The position numbers were made by a program, and so were the translations under genes. Positions 24,725 through 37,300 of a stretch of DNA of 64,000 nucleotides are shown here, one piece after another (position 1 is the stretch's first letter; the number at the start of each line of letters is the position of its first letter). Origin of the DNA: Enoplosus armatus (Eukaryota > Chordata > Actinopteri > Centrarchiformes > Enoplosidae); the NCBI RefSeq assembly GCF_043641665.1, contig NC_092192.1:23147978-23211977 (forward strand). Direction: 5' to 3'. A model generated the notes under the pieces. That model did no database searches. It was not told where the DNA came from and saw only the letters and a program-made list of their open reading frames with translations.

Positions 24725-26540
24725 ATGAGTATGAACTACGCGTCTGCGGCGCCCACGCAGAGGTCGACGTCGTTCTTCATTGAGGACATCCTGCTGCACA
24801 AGCCCAAGCCGCTGAGGGAGGTCATCCCCTCGCCGTTCTGCAGCTCCCTGGCCTCCCGGATGCCCATCCTGGAGTACGGATACCCGCTGATGCCGACCCC
24901 GATACTGGCGCCGCATCCGCACCACCCCCTGCACAAGCCGGAGCACCACCAGTACTTCTTCACATCCGGTAAGCGCAAGTGCGGAGGCCTCGAGAAAACC
25001 CGAGGAAACTTCTGTCAGATATTCGTATAAGTTGGACAAAAAGTGGCCTTTCGATTAGGTTTGAATAATTAAAAAAAAAAAAAACAGAAGAAGAAGAATT
25101 GTCAATTATTAATCTTTGAATTTACATCACTCCGTATTACATAAATAAGTACGGGAATATAACATATTTTGCAGTGACAGGTGGGTTGAAACGAATCCCA
25201 CCCCAACACCACCACCACTCTTCACATGCAAAATAACAGGAGTGGATGGAAAAAGTTCAAGCTGATCTCCAATCAGCATCGGGAAATAGTACCAAGTTCT
25301 GCTTCACTGCATTTTAAAAATGTCTAAAATGTTATTTATTGTTGTAATTTATGTCCAACTGTTAAAACGGAATTATTGGGCGTAAATAATGACGCCAAGC
25401 AGAGTTGTTGTTGTTTTTTTACATTCATTAAAATAAACCGATAACAGCCATTATTAATCTATTAATAACCAAACGCCTATTGATTCCTCAGTTGCTCTGA
25501 TATTTTAAGAGTTTTTGTTTTGTTGTTGTACTTGAAGAGTCCTAATTTCTCCCACCCACCCCCACCCCCATCCATCCATCCATCCATCCATCCATTCCAC
25601 AGGGATGCAGATGCCGGCCTTGTTCCAGCACCACGCGGAGTTGCCGGGGAAGCACTGCAGACGCAGGAAGGCCCGGACGGTGTTCTCCGACTCGCAGCTC
25701 TCCGGCCTGGAGAAGAGGTTCGAGATCCAGCGGTACCTGTCCACGCCGGAGAGAGTGGAGCTGGCCACGGCGCTCAGCCTGTCCGAGACACAGGTGCACG
25801 CACACGCACGCACCTGAAAGTAAAATAAAAAGAATAACGCAACGCCGAAACGATGTTCATACGTAGCTATTAAACATACAACAGAGAATAGCGATAAATA
25901 TCCACTAAATGCGCAGCATACAGGCTATATAGTATAAAACTATTAATTTGTGCTAGAAATTTGGCTATTTCACTGCTGAAGAATGGCTGGTTTGTGTGTA
26001 ATTCTCAGCTAAATATGATCTAATAATGCACATCCTGGGGGCTCAAGTAGATAATAGCTGATATGTCTGAATCTACAGGTGGCTCTAGTGGGCTAGGCCC
26101 TCTAAATGGGAAGTACATTCAATAATAACTATAATCTCACACAAATAATAATAATAATAATAATAATAATAATTCGGGCTTTATCTTAAAAGACTACAGT
26201 ACATTTGGGGCCAGTTTTTATATATATATATAATTTTTATCTTATTTTATTTTTTCTCCATGCCGTGCAGGTAAAAACGTGGTTCCAGAACCGGCGGATG
26301 AAGCACAAGAAGCAGCTGCGGAAGGCGCAGGACGAGCGGAAGACGCCCGGCGAGCCGGAGAGGTCCGCGGACACCTCCAGCGGGAGCGAGCTGAACGACA
26401 AGGGCTCGGAGGAGCTGAGGCGCGGGCTGGAGCCGGACTCGTACGCGCTGGAGGAGGAGGAGGAGAACGGCGGCGGCGACGACGACGACGACGACGTGGA
26501 CATCGAGGACGACATTTGCTCCCCGGACCATCTACTATAG
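24725..26540 (+). CDS. bsx: Brain-specific homeobox transcription factor Bsx
   Basis: This nuclear DNA-binding factor acts in hypothalamic and pineal development and in feeding circuits. Exons 24725-24968, 25603-25793 and 26271-26540 join through GT-AG introns to 705 nt (234 aa), close to the human length of about 233. The N-terminus contains an eh1-like Groucho-binding motif (F17-x-I-x-x-I-L23) within the conserved [16 protein letters not shown] segment. The homeodomain covers residues 102-161, with WFQNRR at positions 48-53. The second intron splits it between positions 44 and 45, a common homeobox intron site. The C-terminus is acidic, with runs of Glu and Asp encoded by near-perfect GAG and GAC repeats, and is the least conserved part. 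A promoter with CCAAT boxes lies just upstream. Identification is secure from the homeodomain and flanking motifs. Confidence 0.97.
26148..26232. repeat. (AAT)n and (TA)n in bsx intron 2
   Basis: About eight AAT units (26146-26172) and a short TA array (26219-26232) lie 40-120 nt before the third bsx exon. Confidence 0.9.
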
Positions 26541-27198
26541 TAGGCTGCAGAGTTGTTTTTATAATCACACTGTAGATAACACTGACTGCCCCCCCCCCCC
26601 CCCCACCCCGTTCCATTACCAATATATAAATCACTGTCTGAAACATGCAAGTGGGCCCATTGATTACTATTATTATTATTTTTTTTTTTTTTTTTACAAC
26701 TGCCCCTGGATTTCCGTGTTGTTATGCATGACGCATAATTTATCACCTTATTATTATTATTATTATTATTATTAGTCTAAAATTATCTAAAACGTCTAGA
26801 CATTTGATGATTTCTGAAAATGTCACACTTGTGTTTTTTTTGTTTGTTTGTTTTTTTTTGTTTTGTTTTTTTGGGATGTCCAGGCGGACATTCTGCACAA
26901 CTTATTCTAAATAACAAAATCGAATAGCTCTTCGCATGTATAGACGCATCGTCCTGTCCCACCCTTCTGCACTTTTACCACAAATTCAATATTTTTTAAT
27001 CGATATTTTTTGTTGTTGTTGTTGTTGTTTTGTTAAATGTGTCCACTTTTTTTACATTTTATTTGTCCATATTGTTGCAAGTTTTGTAAATCAATTTCTC
27101 TTTCTTGGGTCGAAGACGCTGTGCTTCAGTGACTGGCATTTATATATTCTTTTTTTTTTGTCTGTAAATATATATATATATATACATAGCATATAAAT

Positions 27199-27204
27199 AA
27201 TAAA
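27199..27204 (+). terminator. bsx: Probable bsx polyadenylation signal
   Basis: AATAAA lies about 660 nt downstream of the bsx stop, at the end of an AT-rich stretch with ATT and GTT microsatellites that reads like a 3' UTR. A nearer alternative signal cannot be excluded. Confidence 0.4.
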
Positions 27205-27299
27205 TCTTTCTCGGCTCCGTTTATTCTGTTGTTTTTGTTTGTTTGCATTTCCTGATTAAGAAGCGGCTGAAAAAATTTGCAATGCATGTGGTGTTATTA

Positions 27300-28502
27300 T
27301 TATCATTATTATTATTATTATTATTATCATTATTATTATTAAGGATTATTATTTAATCCCGTTAGCGCGTTTAGATGCTCAAGTGTGTTCAAACGGCTCC
27401 TTCCTCGGGCTTTTTATTAGGAACCGGGTCTCCCACAGCGGGGAGCTCAAGTTTTGAATGCGGGGCTGCTTGTTTTCTCCCCCGGGTTTTCCTGCACGGT
27501 GGCCCGGAGAGACTGGAGACAGACTGCACGTGATTAAGATGATTATTATTATTTTATTTTATTTTATTTTTTTATTTGGGGCATTCCTCACTAAAACCGT
27601 AAGCCCCCTAAAAGGGGGTCTGTGTTCATTGCCACGCTTAACTTCAAGTCCCTGTATAAAGGATATTTCTAGTTATGTGATGCTTAGTTGAGAATTCAAT
27701 TTAATGAAATTCTACACTGAGCAAGAAGAGAAAAAAACAAAAAAAATTCCCCTAATATCTGTATATGTTTGCATCATTGCAAAAAAAAAAAAATAATAAT
27801 CAATAATAATAATACTGGCCATTCAGGCAATAATGCACAGTGCTGAGGGGCTTGATGGATGTACTTTGGGCTTGAGGCATGTTCTCAAGAGAACCAGTCA
27901 GTCAACAGGTGGAAATATCTGCAGCATACGCGTTCTCGCCATCAAAAGGAGATGTTTCATTTTGCAGAATAAAAGGAATTAAAAAAAAAAAAACAAGCTC
28001 TGAGCTCCAGGAGCCTCATGTTTTTAATGAAAATGTCTCTTCGTCATTCATTTCGAGTCACTGCAGGTCAACACCACTGTTAACAAATGAATGTGATAGC
28101 TATTAATCTATCTATTTAACCTAAAAAAAAAAAAAAAAACACTTCTTCTTTTTTTTGCCCGAATTGAATATGCCAAGAAATAAAACATGCTGACAATTTA
28201 GCAGAGTTCAAAACTATCTTTAATGCATCCTTTGTGCTGCAACATCAGTCTTTCATAGCTATGTCCACTGTGTTTGGTGCTGAATATGGCCATGGAAATA
28301 TTGTTTTGTTTTGTTTTGTACAATTCAGCAGATAGAGCACATATTCATTACACATTTAATTTTGCTACTGTTAAGGCATGACGTTCTGGGCAGCTGTTCG
28401 CGGAACGAATGAAGAATGGAACTTTTTTTTAAGCACGTGCAGGGGGCGTTTTATTGTCAGTCAGCCCATTATTTCTTTTGGTCCTTTGGAGCTGGAGTTT
28501 AT

Positions 28503-28546
<44 letters not shown>

Positions 28547-29090
28547 CATTGCCTGTGTCCTAATCAATATGGTGGAGGCAAAAAAAAAACCCCAAAACAC
28601 TGAAATATTGGTTGTTGTTTTTTTTGCTCTATTTCGGTGTTATTTCATGAATTCACTGAATAAATCACAAAGTAATTTACCGCTATAGTCCGTGCTGTAG
28701 GATACCAAATAAACTGATGTCCAGCATATCGACTGACATATAATCCACTTTGCCAAAAGCTGCTGCGAGACTGTAGAAGCAAATTAATGAAATAATGTTG
28801 CACTAAACTATTTATTGTCCACTTTTTTTTACTGCAATAACAATGGGGGGGGGGGTAGTTATTCATTTGATAAAACCTTCTGAACCACGTGTCTGAGAGC
28901 TGCACACACACACACATTTCAGAATCTTAAAAACAGCTCTTGTCATATGTATTCAACTGTTGTACCACACACGGGCCATTGGCACAACAATATGCAATCC
29001 TCTCTTGTCCCTCGCACTGGGGGTTTTGCCATCCTTTCCTGCCTTTTGAAAAGCAATTCATCAAAATGTGATTCTGATGAACAGGCAGCA
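27300..29090. other. Intergenic bsx-jhy sequence with microsatellites
   Basis: No exon was recognised. It holds ATT trinucleotide runs (about 27295-27343) and an (AGC)n run of about 13 units at 28503-28543. The latter reads as poly-Ala or poly-Ser in the forward frames, with no gene context. Confidence 0.6.
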
Positions 29091-29093
29091 GGG

Positions 29094-29096
<3 letters not shown>

Positions 29097-29158
<62 letters not shown>
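29097..29158. repeat. (AG)31 microsatellite
   Basis: An uninterrupted AG array, the longest of its type in the window. Confidence 0.97.
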
Positions 29159-29161
<3 letters not shown>

Positions 29162-29214
29162 AAAAAAAAAAACACTATGTGGAGAACAGGCCATGCGGAA
29201 GGTGATCAATTAAA

Positions 29215-29700
29215 AGATTAAGCGTTTTGCAACACATGGACGCATCTGCATTTGGGCCTAATAGCGGGGCCATCAGCTCATTTTCAGGGAGCCTGCCGCC
29301 TACTGAAAGCGCGCTTCTCACATCAAAGCGCCCACGTCTGCCCGTAGCTTTCCCAATGGGGAGAGAAAGGGATGCTAATTCGGGCCCCCTTCATGTACGG
29401 CGCTGAAAGACTCCTTCAATTAACTCGATTTCAATGGCAGAACAACGAGGAGGTGGGACCTAAAAAAGATGCAAAGAGACTCGGGCCTGGACAGGCAGCG
29501 CTTCTCATTAAATAAAAAAAAAAAAAAGGGGCCTCTGTCATTTGTTCCCGGCCGCGCATCTGAGGACTTAACACTAAAAAACACAGAGCTTCAAAGAGTC
29601 CATGATGGGTTAAATAGAGACTATAATCTAATTAAAATATTGCACAGAGGTAAATAGTGCTTTGATAATGATCTGAGGGTTCAATTAGTGAAATGAGCTG
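29215..29700. promoter_or_regulatory. Putative conserved non-coding block downstream of bsx
   Basis: Complex, repeat-poor, non-coding sequence has AT-rich cores (TCAATTAACTCG near 29415, CTAATTAAAATATT near 29629, TCAATTAGTG near 29680). It resembles an enhancer, but conservation has not been tested. Confidence 0.3.
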
Positions 29701-31320
29701 CTTGAGAGTGTTTCGTGTCGGCAGCGGGGGGTGGGGGTGGGGGGGGTGCTACTTAGAAAATGGCCACAAAATGTAGGGACCGCAGGACCAAAATCAGGTG
29801 AGCTTCATATGAGCTGGAGTTTCTTCTACAAGGTTAACCAGAGAGAAAAAAAACACCAAAGTCTGCAACAAAGACTGCGTAGATTATTGTAGGTTAAACA
29901 GTGGAACCAAGGTGTAATATGGGGGGGGGGGGGATACATACATGCATGCAGTTATGTCTGATCAATCCATCTATATACACACTGTGTGTAAATATATTAT
30001 TACAGTAGGAAAGACTGACTATGAGGAGCTTCATCATTCATCTTAGCACAAGAGCAACAAGTTGGATCCGATAGACGAGGCATGATAGTATACACACTCT
30101 TATATAATCTTCTCTCCTTATAGATAAGAATTTGCCACATCAGACGATATAGCGAGCGCATTAAAATGTATTTTTGCAGAAAACATTTGGCTTTGGCATT
30201 CTCAAAAATCTAACAACGCGCTCAGCCTGCCCACGGAGACGGCGGCAACTGTGGCGATTAATTGGTCAGGGTTGCTTTATGTGTGTTCTGGCATCAGCAA
30301 AGTTTGCGTCAAGACACACCGTGGCCGTTCCCAGTGCGAATAGTTCTCACCAAGACTGTCCCATTGCAGTCAAGGAGAGAACGCGACTCCTCGGGGAGTG
30401 AAAACGCACCGCCAGCAACCAACAGGCCAAAATCGAACTCGGAGCTGTAATCCCATTACTGCGCTGTAGACGAGTAACGACACAAACATTGCAGGAGGAC
30501 TGTGATTCAGACTTAAGCCCATGCCGAAGCCGCCTTCAGCTGCAGTTCCTTAAGCGGCCAACAGGTGTCGGATCCAAAAGATCGCAGACAAAAGTCGTTC
30601 AAAAACTGCTGATTTCTTGTATACCTTGAGAAGCTGGGTCTCAGTGGCTAATTTCGCTTTTTCCTAACGGGGTCCCGATGGCAGTTTGAGACTTCCCTTG
30701 TGGCTCCCGCCAAGATTGAAGCGCGCACAAATCCCAAATCCAAGCTCAAAAATGACCATTGTAATCCCATTGGTGACATTTCTTTCTCCGGCATCGGTGG
30801 CTGAAACGAACTAGAAATGGCTTGTTGTGTTCTTGATATCTGTGTGATGCGTCCATTCCAGGGAGGCAGACATTAAGGGGAACAGGGAATCATTGTCAAG
30901 TGCCTAATCTGAGTTTTGTGGAAGTGCAACATTGGCCGACGCTGAAAGCACACAGAGAGCGGAGGCAATCGAGCCGCTTTCTTTGCTTGGAAAAAAGTGC
31001 TCGCAGCCTGACGCCTCCACAGGGCGTGACGCGGTGTCGTCATGACATAAACTCAAAGACGACATCACTATAAAAAGGGAACAGTGAGGAGAGTCACAGT
31101 TATTCTGCCATAGGTTCGCGCGCCAATATACCTTCAACAAATTAGGCCATGGTCAAGGTGATCAAAAAAGAACTTGGTGACACACAATGTTAAAAAGTAA
31201 CACAGACGCCGGCTGAGGCTCTCTCTTTTCTTAATGGTTTTGGAACATGTGTGAAAATGTATGTAGTCCTGATTTGTTGACGTGACACTGGGCCTAGCAA
31301 ATGCAACGCAATGTCGGGTC
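29701..31320. other. Gene-free stretch distal to jhy
   Basis: I see no exon. It includes a GGGGT tract (about 29726-29747) and a G-run near 29920-29933. The left part of the jhy 3' UTR should fall at about 31.1-31.3 kb, but I found no clear AATAAA on the minus strand there. Confidence 0.5.
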
Positions 31321-31326
31321 CTTGCC

Positions 31327-34300
31327 TCACACAGCCTGTCCTTTTCTGAAGAGAGCCACGGCCTGCTTCTCCTCCTCGTGCCGTTTTCGGAGGGCTTCCA
31401 GCCGGGACACGTCCAGGCCCTCCAGGTAAGGGGCGCGCTCGGTGAGGCCCCCGGACCAGTGCTTCTGCCCCCGCTTTGGTTGCGACGGCGCAGGGGGCTT
31501 GGCTATGGTCTTGGCATATTCCAAGGCCTGTGTGATTGTAAGAGAGAGAGAGAGAGAGAGATGCACATACGTTAATGTACTGACTATTCACTGTGCGCAA
31601 GCTGCAGTCAAAAATGGTACTGGTCCATATATGTCATGGCTATGTTTCTCAACAGTGCATGCATACATGGTTGTATAACTTTACTGATACATTCAAATAT
31701 AATACAGTACACGCACACGCACACGGCCTACCCACTAGCCAATCAACTCTCCGGAAAGATGACGTCACTCCTGCCCAAAATGCCACATTCGAGGCGACAA
31801 GAATGGGCACCGTGCACAATCTTGGTTCTCTGATTCATGATTTGTAGCATCGCAACGTATGATAGTTGGCCACTCTGGCTATAGAAACGGGACTTCCTAA
31901 CAAGTAGCGGCGAGCGTGACCTAGTCGCTGGTAATGAATGAAATTGTGTTACGCATTTATCGATGGTGAAATGATTTCATTTTAGTGTACTGCTCTCGCC
32001 CCGTGCCCGATGGACAAACAATGGCAAGGTTCATTATGATTAATTCTCGGCACTACTCCTTCCGGCCTCGGCGTAACAAACTTGCTTTGTGTTAATGATA
32101 TGTTCATTCACAATAATGACGTGCTATTAAACACACGTGCGGTAAGAGAACACACTGTCCTGTGAAGTCATTGTTCAGTGTTTTACCGTGACTAACAGTT
32201 CAGCACTGCTGTATTTGGTGGACCCACGTGTCTCACCAACAGCCCGGCCTAGTTCAGGTTGGAACACTCTTCCTTTGTCTCGTCACAACTTGTCTCTCGC
32301 GCCAGCAGCCACAAGTACACATGCCTGTTCTCAATTAGACATGTGCTGGGGTTCACACACACACACACACACACACACACCTTAGTCCTGGGAACTTTCT
32401 TGTCGTCGCCTTCCGGGTCCTTGGCCGGTAGAAAGGGGATCCTACTTATGGTTTTGTTCTGCTCGCGGATCACGTTTGAATACAGCCTCTGTCGTTTCAT
32501 TTTCTTGGCATGGTGACGGTGAAAGGGCGCGTGAGAGAAGAGAGAGAGAGACAGAGGGAAATAGAAGCAGATTATAAAAGGGGTGGTGGTGGTGGTGGTG
32601 GGGGTTAATTAACTGAGCCATTTCTCCCTTAAGGCCCTTCTCTTTGTGTATCCCCCTCAACAGAGCCTCTCCATGCAGACCCCCCCCCCCAAAAAAAGCG
32701 GGCCTATCAACATTTACACATATCATTCCCTAATAGGCTCGGCCCGGGAGATGCACAGGGCTCAATCTAGTGTAAATTGGCCAAACATGCTCACTTTTTA
32801 CAACTGGGGGATTAACAAAAAAGGTATAACAAAGCACAAAGAGCACTTAACTTCTTAGGGGGCACTCTCATTTGCTTTTTAAATGCAGTTTCATCTGCGG
32901 AGGGGCATGGGAGCCTCTAAATGATGAACTCGGACAATCGGAAAGAGGGTCAGCGGATACACAATGACACTGGCGCACGTCAGGGTTTAGGCACAGGAGA
33001 CTGAAAGGCAGCTAATCATATTGGTCCAAACAAATTCTAATCACATTTTTTTCCCCCCTTCTTTTCCTCTGTGTGAGTCACTCCTTATAGCCGATATCGC
33101 CCAACAGCAAATTAATACAGCATCCCTGTATGTGGGACAGCTTTTGTATCCCGTTCCTGTGCACCATCTTCTATTTCTTGGCTCGAAAAATTGATTAAGA
33201 GAGCCAGAGAGGCTCTCAAAAAGATGGAACGCTGAAAAATTTCAGCCTCACATTGGTGAAAAGCTCTCATAAGATGGATAAATGCATGTTAAAAAATATA
33301 TATACCAGACGGCCGGCATTGGGAGCCACAGGGTCAGATGCGTGTCTCCTTTTGGGAACTCCACTTTGTTCTACGCCTCCTCTGTCTCAAATCAATGCCG
33401 GAGTTTGTTGGAGCTTTTTTCCGTTTTGAGCTTATTTACCGTCTGTCGAGGTAAAATTGCCCTACACCTTCCTACACGTGATGGGGAATAAGGAGACGGC
33501 TTTGGAGAGCGCATGATGGGCTGCCAAGTGCATGAAACACCCGTCTGTGGCCAAAAGCAAGAACTGGCTGTGTGTGTACCTGTTTTTGTGTGTGCATGTG
33601 GGGGGGGGGTCAGTAGATATCCCCACTGGTGAATTTTAAAGCTTTTGCGTGTCTTAAAAAAGGTTGCTATCAAGCGGCTAAATGAGACTACAGAGTTCAT
33701 TGCGGACATTAAACGGAAAGTCATCTACTCACTAGTCCGCCTTTACAGCCTGCAGTTGTGTTTATACTCTATATCTATCTGTCTATATATCTATATCTAT
33801 CTATATTCTCTTAAAAGTGAAGCTTAGCAGTGGTGACGTTGAAGTAATGCGACCGTGCTGTAGTTCCTTTATAGCCTAACGTTAGCTTTGTACTTCTGGC
33901 GATTCCATTTACGCTTCAAAAAGAATCATAAAAGTGGGGCGATGCTAACTTCCGGGTTTGCCTACAAGAATACGTCATCCCTGCAGCACTCTATTGCACA
34001 CTTGATGACTGGATTTGTTTCCTGTTTATTATTTTCTTAATTATATTCCATACCTCTGATCAGCAGGAAAATGGCGAGTGAGAGTTTTTACCGGATGTTT
34101 AGGATCCATCTGTGCAGCTTCTGGATAAATGAACCCACCAAACACAAACTGACAATTTCTGCTGATGTGACGCAGTCATTGCAGGTCAGTACTTACTGTC
34201 TTTTCCGTGGCTGTGTAGTCAGGACCCAGGCCTCGCAGCTCTATGTCAGACTTCAGCTGCTTGTAGTCTTTAAGACTATATGCCTGAGAGAGAGACAGAG

Positions 34301-37300
34301 AGACAGAGAGATTGACGTTTTGCAAGTTGACAATCGCCCGGACCCCAATTGTGCTCTCAAGCGTCAAGACGTGGCCCTTTTTGATTACTTAATTTGAATC
34401 AGACTTTTGTCGAACCCAAACTGCATTTGTTTTGATTGGCTGTCAAAATGGCGCCGCGGCACAAACAATAAATTACCCGGCTGCAATTTTGATGCATTTT
34501 GATGTCTCCCGTTGGGTTCAAATGGTGCATTGAGGAAAAACAAAACAAAACCAAACAAAAAATTAAAAAAAAGATGGCGTGGCAAGACAGGGGCTCAATG
34601 TGAGTGACACCGCCGGCACCGGACATTTTGGAACGCTCCTTCATTCTCGTTGGCTCGTCTCACCAACTCGCAGAAACAGACGAAAACACTGGTATAGAGC
34701 AGTGTGTGTGGGTGCCAGAAAAGTGCTCAGTAATTTGCGGAAGATTGTCACCACTGCTGACAAACTGGATGAGGTACACCACTGTATCCCTCACCATAAT
34801 ATAGACATAGTGGGTGGAGAACTGTGAAATATCTGACCAAAATAAAAGCCTCACATATCAAAAATGGGGCACAGTGACTTCATGTGCATCTATTTGGAGA
34901 GAGGGGGGGGGGGGGGGGTTCTTGACTTGATTCTATGATTCTATTTCATTGCTCCGCCACGTACCCAGTGACTGTTTTTATCCAAGATGGCAAATCTCCA
35001 CCATTTTAAGTCAAGACTGAAGTATCTCAGCTCCTATTGGGTGGATTGCCATAAAATTACGTACAGACCTTCGATGTCCCCAGACAATGAAGCCTACTGT
35101 GTTCCCTGACATCATGAGGGTAACATTTTTAGTGAAATGTCGAACTATTGGATGGGGGATTGTCGTGACATTTGATACAGATATCCACGGTGCCCAGTGA
35201 CGTATTTCAATGGCTTTGGTGATCCTCTGACTTGTTCCTCTACCGCCACCAGCAGGTCAAAGTTTGCACTTATCCAGTGAAATATCTAAAAAATTGACTT
35301 GACGGATTGGCACAAAATTTTTGTGCGGACATTCATTGGTTCCCAGACGATGTATGATAATGACTCCGGTGGTCCCCTGGCTTTTCCTCGAGCGCCACCA
35401 TGAGCGCCACCATATGAGCGCCACCATTTCATTCAATACCACTGATGTGGTTATGGTGCTTGCCTGTCTTAACTACTATCCGATGGGCTGCCATGACATG
35501 TGGTTCAGACACTCATGTCTCCCCCCAGGATCAATTGTACTAACATGGTGATCCTTCCATCTAGAGTCGAAATGTGTCCAATACTTTGGTTTATGACTAA
35601 ATACCTGCAAAACTAATGGTGTTGTACTTGAGGATGGTTGGTAGTTTGAGTGGGAAAAACAAACGATTTCATGAGATTCATCACTCAGGGAACCGTCACA
35701 GTGTACAAAACAGTGGCTCTCCTCCATTCTCCTGGAGAGTGAGGACACCCAACCAGTTTGTTGTCTTCCACAACCTTTTTTTTACCCCTGTCACCTGCTG
35801 TCAATGGCCAATCAGGGAGGGAGGGATCTCTGGAATTAGTGCCAGCTGACATCAATCTCCCCTCAATTGGATCTAGATGATACTCGATACCTGCAAACAT
35901 TCCCTTCTTTGGACTTGACTAACGTTAAAAACAGAAAACAATTACCCACAAAGGCATTTTAAAGGGGAAACGCTTTCCTTCTTAAAGGGTCAGGCATGAC
36001 AGAGAATTAAAGTCCTCCTATGGAAAAAAACAAACCCTGCGTAAGCAGAAAGACTTAACAAGTGAACAAGCATTTCTCACATCACGTCACAAGTTCACAG
36101 CTCTTACAGATGTTGAGGAGATGAGAGAGAGGAACGTGCACCTTCCTCTCAGCATACATACAAACATTAACGCAAGGAAATTACATTTTAGGAATGGAGA
36201 CAGTAGGCTCCACGACAAACGGCATTCGCATCAGCCACAACTGTGCTTTGTATTTTATGCTAATTAGCCTATGTTAGCATGCTAACAGACTAAACGAAGA
36301 ATTTGAAGACGGTACACCGGCTACTGTAAATCAGCATGTTAGCATTCTCAGGTGCTCACATTGACAACGCCGACATTAGCATTTAGCTCCAACCTCACAG
36401 AGACATCAGCTCTATTTGTGACACCCAGAGTCCCTCATCACCACCAAAACCCCAGTACAGGTCATCCTCAGAATCATGATTACACACAGATCCACACTAG
36501 AAGGGATTATGTAAATTAGGTGCGTTACGTTCACTGTATGGGGATAACTTTAGGAAGGAAATACAAAACTAAATGTCACTACTTTACAAACAGGTCTCAT
36601 TGTCACCACTTTTTAGCTCCGCATGGTCCCGCGAGGTGCATGCAGCGGTCAGTTTGAGCACCTGCGTCAAGTCCGAAATCCACACAATTGCAAGAAATCT
36701 CAAGAATTAGATTTGTTTTTTGGTTTTCGATTTTATTTGATTACCCACTTCAATTTGAAAACAGGAAAACACACGGTTGTGCCCACAAACGACAACATTT
36801 GGACACTGATTTTGTTTTCTGGATTAAATTGAACTGTTGAATAAACGGATAAACAAAGACCGACTTCAAAAACTTGACAAACAACGGCAACGGCAAGCGT
36901 GCCCAAGCCGTGTTCAGCACTGTGCTACTTGCAGAGCGTTTGTGTATTTGGTTGTGTTTTCTGTATTTGTCAAATTGGTGAAGATGTTCCCTTAATTTTC
37001 CTTAATTAGTTTTGTCAATTTGCATATGTTGTCTTACGCTGCAGTGCAAGGAGCTCTCAGGGCCTTGTTTAATGGCATTTTTACATTAAAGTGATTATAC
37101 ACATAATACCTGCTTATGCATTGCCATTCAGTGAATTCCTCACTCAATCAAACAATATGTTCGGCCTTGTAACGTCTTTTTCTTTGTTTTCTGATGGTAA
37201 ATCTGTCTGCTCAATGATCGCGGCTGTCTACGTCATGCCAACTACCCAATTTCCTCCAAATAAACCAGACACGTGTTACTACTTTACATTAGTTTGCGTG

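Noticed and set aside
34579..34827. 82-aa plus-strand frame in a jhy intron
   Set aside because: It looked briefly like a transposable-element fragment, but no motif of a transposase or reverse transcriptase can be seen.
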